In this document: positions 16,952 to 25,955 of the stretch, piece after piece
How the letters are laid out: every line of letters begins with the position of its first letter
Position numbering within the stretch: position 1 is the stretch's first letter
Source: Candidatus Gastranaerophilales bacterium
GTDB lineage: Bacteria > Cyanobacteriota > Vampirovibrionia > Gastranaerophilales > Gastranaerophilaceae
Length of the DNA: 64,000 bases
Direction of reading: 5' to 3'
Assembly: GCA_944323985.1 (NCBI GenBank)
Contig: CALUUP010000009.1
Location: 1-64,000 of the forward strand
Notes under the pieces: generated by a model
What the model saw: the letters and a program-made list of their open reading frames with translations, nothing else
The model's database searches: none
Told to the model about the DNA's origin: nothing
Translations under genes and position numbers: made by a program

Positions 16952-17434
16952 ATGAAACAAGAAATTAATAGGTTCGAAATATTAAATAAGATTACCCCAT
17001 TAATTGAAAATACTGCTATGAGATATAATCTCATTCCTATAGAAATCGAGTTTATAAAAGAAAATCATAAATGGTTTTTAAGAATATTTTTATATTCGTA
17101 CGAAAAAGATATAACATTGGAAGATTGTGAAAATGTTACAAGAAGTCTTAATGATTTTTTAGATGAATTAATTCCTGTAAAATATTATTTAGAGGTTTCA
17201 TCACCTGGCTTAGAAAGAAAATTTAAATCTGATAAAGAATTTTTGATATTTAAAGGTAGAAGAATAAGTTTAAAACTAAAACAAGCCTTAGATGGAGAAA
17301 CAGAAAAAATTTTCAAAGGAGAGATTCTTGACTGGGACGATAATCTTGGTTTAAGAATTCTACGATTTGATGACGGACAAGAATTACAGATCCCTAAATC
17401 AAATATTCAGTCAGCAAAATTATATATAGATTAA
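16952..17434 (+). CDS. rimP: Ribosome maturation factor RimP
   Basis: Needed for 30S subunit maturation. 160 residues with the two RimP domains: the N-terminal alpha-beta part (ITPLIENTAMRYNLIPIEIE, LEVSSPGLERKF at the end) and the C-terminal SH3-like part (FKGRRISLKLKQ..GEILDWDD..LQIPKSNIQSAKL). AGAAGGAG ribosome binding site. nusA follows after 12 bp, the widely conserved order. Confidence 0.95.
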   Translation: MKQEINRFEILNKITPLIENTAMRYNLIPIEIEFIKENHKWFLRIFLYSYEKDITLEDCENVTRSLNDFLDELIPVKYYLEVSSPGLERKFKSDKEFLIFKGRRISLKLKQALDGETEKIFKGEILDWDDNLGLRILRFDDGQELQIPKSNIQSAKLYID

Positions 17435-17446
17435 GGAGAATAAATT

Positions 17447-18682
17447 ATGATTAAAATTGGAACAGCGTTATTTGAAGCTTGTGAAGAATTAGAAAGAGAA
17501 CGTGGAATCTCTAAAGAAGTTTTAATAGCTTCTTTATGTGATGCAATGGTTGCAGCTTATAAAAAACATATGCATGTGAAAGAAGCCGCTAATATTGAAG
17601 CTATTTTAGACGAACAAACTGGTGAAATAGGTGTATTTAGTACAAAAACTGTTGTAGAAACAGTTGAGGATCCTGATACACAAATTTCTTTAGAAGATGC
17701 TCAAGAAATCGATGAAGATGTCGAAATTGATGATGAAGTTAAAATAGAGGTTACTCCTGAACAATTCGGTAGAATTGCAGCTCAATCTGCTAAACAAGTT
17801 ATTACTCAAAGAATTAGAGATGCTGAAAGAAATAATATATTAAATGAATTTCTTGAAAAGAAAGGGACTTTAACAACAGGTATTATTCAAAGAGTTGAAA
17901 ATAGAAATGTTATTGTAAACATTGGTAAAACTGATGCAATTATGCCTCAAAAAGAACAAATTCCTCGTGAGTATTATAAACCTGGTAACAGAATAAGAGT
18001 TTTTGTTTTAAATGTAAAAGAAACAAATAGATTACCACAAGTAATCGTATCACATGCTCATCCTGAAATTGTAAGAGAGCTATTTGAACTAGAAGTTCCA
18101 GAAATTGAAGATGGAATTGTTGAAATAAAATCAATTTCTCGTGAAGCAGGTTTTAGAACTAAGATTGCAGTTTGGTCTAATGACCCTGAAGTTGATTCAG
18201 TAGGAGCTTGTATCGGACCTAGAGGATCTAGAATTCAAACTATTGTAGGTGAATTAAAGAATGAAAAAATTGATATTGTAAGATGGTCTCCTGACCCTGT
18301 TGAGTATATTGTAAATGCAATATCTCCTGCTAGAGTTGTTTCTGTTGATATTATGACTGATGATGAAGAAACAAAAGATGCTTTAGTAGTTGTTCCTGAT
18401 GATCAATTATCATTAGCAATCGGTAGAGAAGGTCAAAATGTAAGACTTGCTCATAGACTTACTGGTTGGAAAATAGATATCAAGAGTGTTTCTCAAATGG
18501 AAAATGAAGAAGCTTCTAAAGTTTCTAATTATGATTATCAAGATGATATTGATGAAGATGATGAAAGAATTGTTGATTCTGATGAAATTCAAGAAGAAAT
18601 TGAAGAAGAAATGAATCAACAAGAATATGATGATGAAGATATTCAAGAAAGTGAATCTGAAGATATTTCTACAGAAGAATAA
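17447..18682 (+). CDS. nusA: Transcription termination/antitermination factor NusA
   Basis: Binds RNA polymerase and modulates pausing, intrinsic termination and antitermination. 411 residues: N-terminal polymerase-binding domain (1-125), S1 domain (about 135-200; GIIQRVENRNVIVNIGKTDA), two KH domains (CIGPRGSRIQTIVGEL near 257; VPDDQLSLAIGREGQNVRL near 320). The last about 65 residues are an acidic Asp/Glu-rich tail rather than the acidic repeats of gamma-proteobacteria. AAGGAG ribosome binding site. In most genomes ylxR and infB follow; here a strong terminator follows instead. Confidence 0.97.
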   Translation: MIKIGTALFEACEELERERGISKEVLIASLCDAMVAAYKKHMHVKEAANIEAILDEQTGEIGVFSTKTVVETVEDPDTQISLEDAQEIDEDVEIDDEVKIEVTPEQFGRIAAQSAKQVITQRIRDAERNNILNEFLEKKGTLTTGIIQRVENRNVIVNIGKTDAIMPQKEQIPREYYKPGNRIRVFVLNVKETNRLPQVIVSHAHPEIVRELFELEVPEIEDGIVEIKSISREAGFRTKIAVWSNDPEVDSVGACIGPRGSRIQTIVGELKNEKIDIVRWSPDPVEYIVNAISPARVVSVDIMTDDEETKDALVVVPDDQLSLAIGREGQNVRLAHRLTGWKIDIKSVSQMENEEASKVSNYDYQDDIDEDDERIVDSDEIQEEIEEEMNQQEYDDEDIQESESEDISTEE

Positions 18683-18698
18683 ATATAGTCATTTAAAT

Positions 18699-18735
18699 AA
18701 AAAATAGGTGGATATAAATTATCCACCTATTTTTT
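18699..18735. terminator. Bidirectional terminator between nusA and dnaJ
   Basis: 15-bp perfect stem (AAAAAATAGGTGGAT / ATCCACCTATTTTTT, 7-base loop). It provides a T run on either strand. Its right arm encodes the last codons of dnaJ. Confidence 0.9.
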
Positions 18736-19744
18736 CTATTTTTTTATATAAATCAATTATTTCCGCAGACATATTTTTAGGAATAATTATTTTTATTTTT
18801 ACTTTTAAATCTCCAAAACCATTTTTTTGAGGAAGTCCTAATTGTTTTAATCTTAAAGATTGACCACTAGAAACTTCTTTAGGTATTTTTATATTTATTT
18901 TCCCATGTAAAGTTTCTAGTTCTTTAGAGCATCCTAAGACCGCTTCAGGAGGTGTAATCTCGATTTCTTTAATTAAATCATTACCCTCAAAATCATATTC
19001 ACTATCTTTGAAATGAATTATTAGATATAAATCGCCTTTATTACCAAAACTATCAGTTTTACCTTCACCTTTTAATCTTACTTTTTGACCCTCTTCTATT
19101 CCTTTAGGCAATTTAACTTTTACGGTTTTATTATTTGAAACAATCCCTGTTCCTCCACAATTTGAACAGTAACCATTACCATTACATTGAGAACATTTTT
19201 CAATGTTTTTAAAAGTAACATTAATAGGCTTATTTTCAAAAATTTCTTTAGCTGTTACATTTAAATTTTTAATTATATCTAAATCTTCAGGTTTATTACT
19301 ACGTTTTTGATTATTTTGAGAAGCTCTTCTTGTAGATTGATTAAAATCAAAATTGTTAAATTGGGCACCATTGATATTAACTCCTCCGCCCATCATATCG
19401 CCAAATAGAGAACTGAAGAAATCAGAAAAACCATGCCCACCAAAATCAAAACTTTGAGCTCCGCCTTGATTAAAATTAAAACTAAAATTTTCAAAACCAG
19501 GCGGAGGCGTATAATCTGCACCTCCTTGCCAGTTTGCTCCAAGACTATCATATCTTTGTCGTTTTACCTTATCTGAAAGAACTTCGTAAGCTTCATTTAT
19601 ATCTTTAAATTTTTCTTCCGCCTCTTTTGTTTTATTTACATCAGGATGGTATTTCCTAGCTAATTTTCTATATGCGGATTTTATTGTTGAATTATCTGCG
19701 TCTCTTGAGACTCCAAGTATTTCATAATAATCTTTATATTTCAT
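18719..19744 (-). CDS. dnaJ: DnaJ-type co-chaperone with a reduced zinc finger
   Basis: 341 residues from ATG 19744 (GAAGGA upstream). J domain with HPD at 33-35, stimulating Hsp70 ATPase. Then a Gly/Phe-rich linker ([15 protein letters not shown]), and a C-terminal substrate-binding region with two beta-barrel domains ([26 protein letters not shown]). Classic DnaJ has four CxxC motifs binding two zincs. Here only C184/C187 and C193/C196 are present in one compact 17-residue element, so at most one zinc site. Intermediate between DnaJ and CbpA types. No dnaK or grpE nearby. Confidence 0.9.
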   Translation of the reverse strand: MKYKDYYEILGVSRDADNSTIKSAYRKLARKYHPDVNKTKEAEEKFKDINEAYEVLSDKVKRQRYDSLGANWQGGADYTPPPGFENFSFNFNQGGAQSFDFGGHGFSDFFSSLFGDMMGGGVNINGAQFNNFDFNQSTRRASQNNQKRSNKPEDLDIIKNLNVTAKEIFENKPINVTFKNIEKCSQCNGNGYCSNCGGTGIVSNNKTVKVKLPKGIEEGQKVRLKGEGKTDSFGNKGDLYLIIHFKDSEYDFEGNDLIKEIEITPPEAVLGCSKELETLHGKINIKIPKEVSSGQSLRLKQLGLPQKNGFGDLKVKIKIIIPKNMSAEIIDLYKKIEKIGG

Positions 19745-19862
19745 ATATTTTCCTTCTTTTTTCTTATAATAATACAAAAATTTATAATTCTTAATATTTT
19801 TAATCTTTTTTTAATAGTATTATTTTGTGATAAAATACAAGCTATAGAGGAAGTATAAATTT

Positions 19863-20951
19863 ATGGATATAAAAAAGATTTTATTTAAAACTAATTCAAT
19901 TGATGTTGAAAAGGCTCTACCAGATGCTATTGTAATGTGCAATAAAGAAGGAAAAATATTATGGGTAAATGATGTTGCAGCTGAAATTTTTGAGACTTCA
20001 AAAATGCATTTACTTACATCTAATATTTCAGATTTTTTAGAAAATTCAATGAATTTGATATCAAGTTCTATAATTTTACATAAACCAGTTATTACAAAAT
20101 TACTAAGTAAAGAAGTATATTTTGACATGACTGTTAAAGAAATCGAAGAAGGGTTTGTCTTAGATTTAAGAGATTCTATATTTGAAAACAAACATCTAAG
20201 TAATAACGAAACTGATGATAATGAATCGATTAATAAAAATAAAAACAATTTTTTATTAAAATTATCAAATGATTTAAAAGCTCCTATTCAGTCTATAGTA
20301 GGGTTTTCACAAGCTATGGCAGATGGTTTAGGTGGACAGTTATCTGAACAACAAGAAAAATATATTAAGATAATTAATAAAAATTCTACTGAATTAATGT
20401 ACTTTATTGCAAAATTACTTGAATTATCGCAAACAGAACAAGAAAATAATATACTAGATAAAAAATTATTAGACATAATAAATCTTGTTAACAATACTAT
20501 TCGATTTAATGAACAATTATATAAAGGTAAAGATGTAAAAATATCATTAGTACAAAATGATAATTTACAAAAAATGATTTCAACTGATGAAAATTTGGTA
20601 AAAATGATTATTCAAAATATTTTAGAAGTAATTTTAAAATCTGTAGAAGTTGGAGAAATTATAATAGAAATTTCTACACCGGAACAAGATGAAATTAATT
20701 CTAAAAATCTAATATTAGGAGAATATACCAAAATATCAATATCTAGTTCTTCGTTTTTATTATCAGAAAATGATTTAGAATGTATTTTTGATCCTTATAA
20801 AATTTTAGATTCTTCAAATAGAAAAAATATTTTAAGAGCAATTGTTCTAGCAAGTGTAAAAAATGTTATCCAAAAGTTAAATGGCATTATATGGGTAGAA
20901 TCTCAAATATTAAAAAATACAAGTTTTAACATTATAATTCCTTCAAAATAA
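19863..20951 (+). CDS. PAS-domain pseudo-histidine kinase
   Basis: 362 residues. A PAS-like sensor (about 15-105; ALPDAIVMCNKEGKILWVND) precedes a HisKA-like helix pair, FLLKLSNDLKAPIQSIVGFS. Where real kinases have S-H-E-L-R-T-P this has S-N-D-L-K-A-P: the phosphorylated His is Asn136. The ATPase-like domain keeps an N-box remnant (IIQNILEVILKS) but has no D-x-G-x-G box. Probably a non-catalytic sensor or scaffold that dimerises. First gene of an operon with an ABC ATPase (9-bp gap) and an AsmA-like protein. Ribosome binding site GAGGAAG. Confidence 0.75.
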   Translation: MDIKKILFKTNSIDVEKALPDAIVMCNKEGKILWVNDVAAEIFETSKMHLLTSNISDFLENSMNLISSSIILHKPVITKLLSKEVYFDMTVKEIEEGFVLDLRDSIFENKHLSNNETDDNESINKNKNNFLLKLSNDLKAPIQSIVGFSQAMADGLGGQLSEQQEKYIKIINKNSTELMYFIAKLLELSQTEQENNILDKKLLDIINLVNNTIRFNEQLYKGKDVKISLVQNDNLQKMISTDENLVKMIIQNILEVILKSVEVGEIIIEISTPEQDEINSKNLILGEYTKISISSSSFLLSENDLECIFDPYKILDSSNRKNILRAIVLASVKNVIQKLNGIIWVESQILKNTSFNIIIPSK

Positions 20952-20960
20952 GGAGCAGGA

Positions 20961-21989
20961 ATGAGCAAAGTTATTTTAAAAAATCTTGTAAAATCCTATG
21001 ACGGTAAAAATAACATAATAGACAATATCAATCTTGAAATTAGGGATAAAGAATTTATTATATTGGTCGGTTCATCTGGTTGTGGTAAATCTACAATTTT
21101 AAGATTAATCTCCGGTTTAGAAGATATAACTTCTGGCGACATATTGATTGATGATAAAATTGTAAATAATGTTCACCCAAAAGACCGTGATATCGCTTTT
21201 GTTTTTCAAAGTTATGCTCTATATCCTCATATGAGTGTATATGATAATATTGCATTCGGTTTAAAAATGAGAAAATATGATAAAGAGGTTATTAATACTA
21301 AAGTTATAGAAGTTGCAAAAGCTTTAGGGTTGGAAAATTTATTAGACAGAAAACCTAAACAATTATCTGGCGGACAAAGGCAAAGAGTTGCACTAGGAAG
21401 AGCTATTGTGAGAAATCCTAAAGTATTCTTAATGGATGAACCTTTATCTAATTTAGATGCTAATTTAAGAGTTAAAATGAGATCAGAAATAAAAAAATTA
21501 CACAATAAACTAAAAACTACGTTTATTTATGTAACTCACGATCAAACAGAAGCTTTAACAATGGGAGATAGAATTGTCATTTTAGACAAAGGTCAAATTC
21601 AACAAATTGATACACCTGAGAATATTTATAACAATCCTAAAAATAAATTCGTTGCAGGTTTTATAGGACAAATGAATTTTATAGATATCATTATTAAAGA
21701 TAAAAAGTTTTGTATAGAAAATAAAACAATCGAAATAGATAAAAATTTAACAGGAAATTATATACTTGGAATTAGACAAGAAAAAATGACAGAAGGAGAT
21801 ATCGAAATAAAAGTAACTCCAGAAATAGTTGAAATGACTGGGTCTGATAAGATTGTATATTTTAAATTAAATAATTGTGAATGTTCTGCAAAAATCTCTT
21901 CTAATACAATATTTAATGAAAAAACTTTAAATTTATATCTGTCAAAAAGCAATATGTATTTTTTTGATAATTTTGGAGAGCGAGTTTAA
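20961..21989 (+). CDS. ABC transporter ATPase of the MalK/UgpC sugar type, without permeases
   Basis: 342 residues. Walker A GSSGCGKST (37-45), Q-loop region FVFQSYALYPHMSVYDNIAFG, signature LSGGQRQRVALGRA from 135, Walker B VFLMDEP, switch His in VTHD, then a C-terminal TOBE/MOP-like regulatory domain (about 240-342). The YALYPHMSVYDNIAFGLK signature is typical of ATPases of carbohydrate importers, which often serve several permeases. No permease or binding protein is nearby. AAGGAG ribosome binding site. The next gene starts 2 bp downstream. Confidence 0.88.
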   Translation: MSKVILKNLVKSYDGKNNIIDNINLEIRDKEFIILVGSSGCGKSTILRLISGLEDITSGDILIDDKIVNNVHPKDRDIAFVFQSYALYPHMSVYDNIAFGLKMRKYDKEVINTKVIEVAKALGLENLLDRKPKQLSGGQRQRVALGRAIVRNPKVFLMDEPLSNLDANLRVKMRSEIKKLHNKLKTTFIYVTHDQTEALTMGDRIVILDKGQIQQIDTPENIYNNPKNKFVAGFIGQMNFIDIIIKDKKFCIENKTIEIDKNLTGNYILGIRQEKMTEGDIEIKVTPEIVEMTGSDKIVYFKLNNCECSAKISSNTIFNEKTLNLYLSKSNMYFFDNFGERV

Positions 21990-21991
21990 AA

Positions 21992-24900
21992 ATGAAAAAA
22001 AAGTATAAAAATATTTTTATTATATTTATATCACTAATAATTTTTTGTATCACAATATGTTTTATACCTATAAATGCTACAAAATTAATACCTTTAATTG
22101 AAACACAAGTAACCAACGAATATGGTGTTGATGTTCATATAGAAAAATTAATTTTTCGATTTGGTCCTACTTTAAAATTAAAAGCTCCAATAATGCATGT
22201 TCTTTATAAAGACGGAAATAAATTTTGTCAATTTGATAATGTAAAATTTTATATTTCTTGGAATGAAATACTAAAAGATGAAATTGCTATAAAAAGAGTG
22301 TATGCTGATAAATTTATTGTAAAAGCATCTTCTTCAGATAAATATTTATCTTCATTAATCTCAAAAATTTATAACAAAGATTTTAAAAATTCTCCTGATA
22401 TATATTTTAAATATTATGACATTAGATATAATGATAATACAATAAATAAAAATTTAAAAATTTCCGGTCATGATTTAAATATAACCAAAATAATGGCATA
22501 TAATAATTATAGACTCTCTGCTATAGGGAATTTTTATATAAACAACAATAAATATATTTCGTATGACTTATCAATTAACCCAAATATTAATATTGATAAA
22601 AATAATAATAAAATTTATAAATTTAATTACAAAGATTTTATTAAGCAAGTAGAATTATTAAAATTTCATTCTGATATTATTGCGGATTTAAAAATATATA
22701 AATCATTAGATGGAAATAATCAGATTTCAGGATTAGTAAATATTGACAACATTTCAGTATTGGATCCAAAAAATAGAATTCCAAAAAGTTTTATATATTT
22801 AACTTTTTTAGGAGACAAAATAGGAGTTTTATCTAATATTTATGCTTCTAATGATAAAAAAATATATATTGATGGTGTTATTAATAATTCTAAAAAATTT
22901 AGTATAGATTTAAAAGTTAAATCTGATGAAATAAAATTAAACGATTTATATGAAAAACTTAAATTAATTGCTGATTTTTCATATTTTAAGGAAATAGCAA
23001 GTATCTCCGGAATATTAAAAGCTGATTTCACCTTAAAAGGAGATATAAATAAGATAAAATCGTGTGGTTATTTAAAGATTAGTGATGGAGCGATTTCTTC
23101 TCGAGGTATTAATATACATAAAATTAATTCTGATATTGATTTTTCTAATAATACAATTACTCTTACTAATATGATTGGTTATGTTAATAATGCCCCTATA
23201 TTAGTGAAAGGAAAAATTGATAAGAATATAGATATTGAAATTTTAATGAATAAAGTAGATTTAAAACATTTATGTCCTGAATTTTTTGGAATAAAACAAG
23301 GCGTAATATCTTTAGTTGCAAATATAACAGGAACATTCGATAATATTACACATAAAGAAAATTTACAAATCGAAAATTTAAATATAAAAGATAAAAATTA
23401 TTCTCTAACTCTTTCTACATTAAAAATTGATACAAATAAAAATAATGTAGCTTATATTAATAACATTATAATCAATCCAGTAGCAACAGAATTAATAAAA
23501 ATCCCAACATTAAAAATATATGTTGACAAAGATAGTATAACAATTCCTGATACAAATATTTTTATGCCGAACTCAAAATTTACGGCTAAATCAGATATAT
23601 TGAACTATAATTCAAATGATTTAACTTTTAATTTTAAATTAGATGGTTTTTTAAATTCTAGAGATTTAAAATCTTTAAAAACCAGTTCATATATCTATCC
23701 AATAAAATTAAGAATTAATGGAAATAAAAATATTCAAAATATTACATCTCAATTACTATTTGAAAAATCTTCACTATTTGAAGAACCTTCTTTAGTTAAT
23801 TTTATTGCAAAAATAGAAAATAATATTCTTAAAATTGAAGACTTATCAGTATTGCCATACAATGGTAAATTTTTTGGAGAATTAAAAAATAATGTAAAAG
23901 GGAATAAAAAAATAATTATTACTGGAAACATAGAAAACTTAAATAAGAATCCAATGTTTAAGAATTTAAGAATTTTTATTCCACAACAATTGAATTTAAC
24001 ATACGCTGACACAATAGTACAAACTAAAGGAGATTTATTTGTAAATGGTAAAATTACATCTCCTAATATTGTAGGACAAATTCTTATACAAAATTTAATA
24101 AATCAATTTTTAGAATTGAATGCAAATAATATAATTGTTGATTTTAATAAAAATATAGTTTTAGTAAATGCCCCTTCTGTAAAAATTGCGGATTCATATT
24201 TAAGTTTAAATTCAACTTTATCAACAGATTTTTCAAACTGTTTAACAATTAAAAATGCTAATATTAAATCTAAGTATATTAATACTGATACAATTTTAAT
24301 GTACAAAGATAACCCATTATTAAAAGTATTACCTGTAACAATTCAAAACGGTAAATTTTATTCTGAAAAAGCAACTTTATCCATATATAATAATCCATTG
24401 TATTTATCAGCAGTAAATTCTGATTTTGAATTAAAAAATAATTGTTTAAAATTAAAAAATATTTCTTCAGAGTTATTTAATGGTAAATTAGCAGGAAATA
24501 TAGATTTTAATCTAAAAGATGAAAATTTTAAATCTAATATTCAAGCAAGAAGTATTAGTGCAGCACCGATTTTTGATGTAATATCATTTAAAAAAGGCTC
24601 TATAAGTGGTGTAATGGATTTTGATGCAAATTTATCAGGGAATTTATCTTCTAAAAATTCTTTAGCAGGTAATATAAAATTTGTAGTTCATAACGGACGA
24701 ATGGGAACCTTAGGGAAATTAGAACATCTACTATATGCACAAAATGTTATTGCAGATAATATGTTAAGAACATCTCTAAGTGTTGTAATGAAAGCAATAA
24801 TATTAAAAGATACAGGATTATTTAAGTACTTGCGTGGAGATATAAATTTAAAATCAGGTATTGCAAATATTAACATGTTGCAATCTCAAGGACCTTTAAT

Positions 24901-25270
24901 GAGTTTATTTATAAAAGGAGCATACAACACATTAAATGATAATGGTAAATTAATTGTTTTAGGTCGCTTATCTGATGAAGTTATATCAGGTTTAGGTGCA
25001 TTTGGTGAATTCTCTTGGAATAAACTTTTAGTAATGCTAACAGGAGAAGATGTTAAACATAATATATATCTTGAAGACATCGAAAAATTACCACAATTAC
25101 CAATGAAAAATACAAAAGAGTTTAGAAGTATTATAAATGGTCCAGTAGAAAGTCCAAGTTCTGTAATTTTATTTAATTGGATTTCTTATTCTGAAAAATC
25201 TTTTAGACAAAAAGATGTACCAATGACTAATATTAAAGTACCGGATTTTGTTAATAATCTTCCATATTAA
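21992..25270 (+). CDS. Large AsmA/YhdP-like envelope protein
   Basis: 1092 residues. One N-terminal membrane helix (about 7-28; NIFIIFISLIIFCITICFI) is followed by a very long beta-rich, Asn/Lys/Ile-rich periplasmic region. The C-terminal AsmA-like domain is recognisable by its repeated short strand pattern and the block FVVHNGRMGTLGKLEHLLYA..YLRGDINLKSGIANI. Relatives (AsmA, YhdP, TamB) form long grooves thought to carry phospholipids between inner and outer membrane. It follows the ABC ATPase by 2 bp, so they are co-expressed. Role inferred from family; the middle shows little conserved sequence. Confidence 0.8.
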   Translation: MKKKYKNIFIIFISLIIFCITICFIPINATKLIPLIETQVTNEYGVDVHIEKLIFRFGPTLKLKAPIMHVLYKDGNKFCQFDNVKFYISWNEILKDEIAIKRVYADKFIVKASSSDKYLSSLISKIYNKDFKNSPDIYFKYYDIRYNDNTINKNLKISGHDLNITKIMAYNNYRLSAIGNFYINNNKYISYDLSINPNINIDKNNNKIYKFNYKDFIKQVELLKFHSDIIADLKIYKSLDGNNQISGLVNIDNISVLDPKNRIPKSFIYLTFLGDKIGVLSNIYASNDKKIYIDGVINNSKKFSIDLKVKSDEIKLNDLYEKLKLIADFSYFKEIASISGILKADFTLKGDINKIKSCGYLKISDGAISSRGINIHKINSDIDFSNNTITLTNMIGYVNNAPILVKGKIDKNIDIEILMNKVDLKHLCPEFFGIKQGVISLVANITGTFDNITHKENLQIENLNIKDKNYSLTLSTLKIDTNKNNVAYINNIIINPVATELIKIPTLKIYVDKDSITIPDTNIFMPNSKFTAKSDILNYNSNDLTFNFKLDGFLNSRDLKSLKTSSYIYPIKLRINGNKNIQNITSQLLFEKSSLFEEPSLVNFIAKIENNILKIEDLSVLPYNGKFFGELKNNVKGNKKIIITGNIENLNKNPMFKNLRIFIPQQLNLTYADTIVQTKGDLFVNGKITSPNIVGQILIQNLINQFLELNANNIIVDFNKNIVLVNAPSVKIADSYLSLNSTLSTDFSNCLTIKNANIKSKYINTDTILMYKDNPLLKVLPVTIQNGKFYSEKATLSIYNNPLYLSAVNSDFELKNNCLKLKNISSELFNGKLAGNIDFNLKDENFKSNIQARSISAAPIFDVISFKKGSISGVMDFDANLSGNLSSKNSLAGNIKFVVHNGRMGTLGKLEHLLYAQNVIADNMLRTSLSVVMKAIILKDTGLFKYLRGDINLKSGIANINMLQSQGPLMSLFIKGAYNTLNDNGKLIVLGRLSDEVISGLGAFGEFSWNKLLVMLTGEDVKHNIYLEDIEKLPQLPMKNTKEFRSIINGPVESPSSVILFNWISYSEKSFRQKDVPMTNIKVPDFVNNLPY

Positions 25271-25304
25271 TTCTAATTTAATTTAATTGTATGAATTTAA
25301 ATTC

Positions 25305-25333
25305 TTGTATTTTGAGATTATGTTATTTATAAT
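25305..25333 (+). promoter_or_regulatory. Promoter for a leaderless mRNA (PilZ-like gene)
   Basis: TTGTAT (25305-25310), 17-bp spacer, TATAAT (25328-25333), then 7 bases and ATG 25341. The predicted start coincides with the start codon, and no ribosome binding site is seen. Confidence 0.65.
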
Positions 25334-25340
25334 GAATATT

Positions 25341-25946
25341 ATGGATTTATTAAAATCAGGACAGAGAGCGAGTATTTTTTTTCAAAAAGAAGATAACATA
25401 GTAGAAATATCATGTTATATAGATAAAATCTATGATGACAGGTTAGTATTGGAGCTACCTCAATACTTTATGAGGTACATAGAATTTTTATCTGTAGGCA
25501 AAGCTTTAACTGTAAAAATTTTTTCCAAAATTGGTACAATAGATTTCAATACAGTAATAATTACATCACCATTAGAAGATGAATTCTCTATTGAGTTAGA
25601 TTATAATGCAATAAAACTAACTCCAAATTCAGAAATACCTTCTATCGAAGCACTTGAAACAATTATTATTAAAATTGATGATGAAAATACTTTAAAAGAA
25701 AGAACGTTTCAATTATCAACATCTTTTATAAAATTTTACAGCGACAAGCAGCTTAAAGTTGGATCATCATACCCTTGTGAGCTGATATTTTCTGATAATT
25801 ATGGTAAAATAGAATTTACAGTAACATTGACAGAAGTTGATCCAGTTTATGATAATGAATATACTGCAGTATGTTCAAAAATGACAGAAGAAGATCGACA
25901 AAAATTACTCTATTATATGTATTTATATAGTAATAATATGGATTAG
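25341..25946 (+). CDS. PilZ/YcgR-like protein lacking the c-di-GMP motif
   Basis: 201 residues starting at ATG 25341. The ORF is open upstream to 25287, but the promoter favours this start. N-terminal YcgR-like barrel (DLLKSGQRASIFF, VEISCYIDKIYDDRLVLELP, SVGKALTVKIF) and a C-terminal half laid out like PilZ (FQLSTSFIKFYSDKQLKVG, TEEDRQKLLYYMYLY). The c-di-GMP-binding RxxxR and (D/N)xSxxG are not conserved: the second is QLSTSF. It may be a PilZ-fold protein that no longer binds the nucleotide. Followed after 9 bp by a TPR gene. Confidence 0.65.
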   Translation: MDLLKSGQRASIFFQKEDNIVEISCYIDKIYDDRLVLELPQYFMRYIEFLSVGKALTVKIFSKIGTIDFNTVIITSPLEDEFSIELDYNAIKLTPNSEIPSIEALETIIIKIDDENTLKERTFQLSTSFIKFYSDKQLKVGSSYPCELIFSDNYGKIEFTVTLTEVDPVYDNEYTAVCSKMTEEDRQKLLYYMYLYSNNMD

Positions 25947-25955
25947 GATTTAAAT

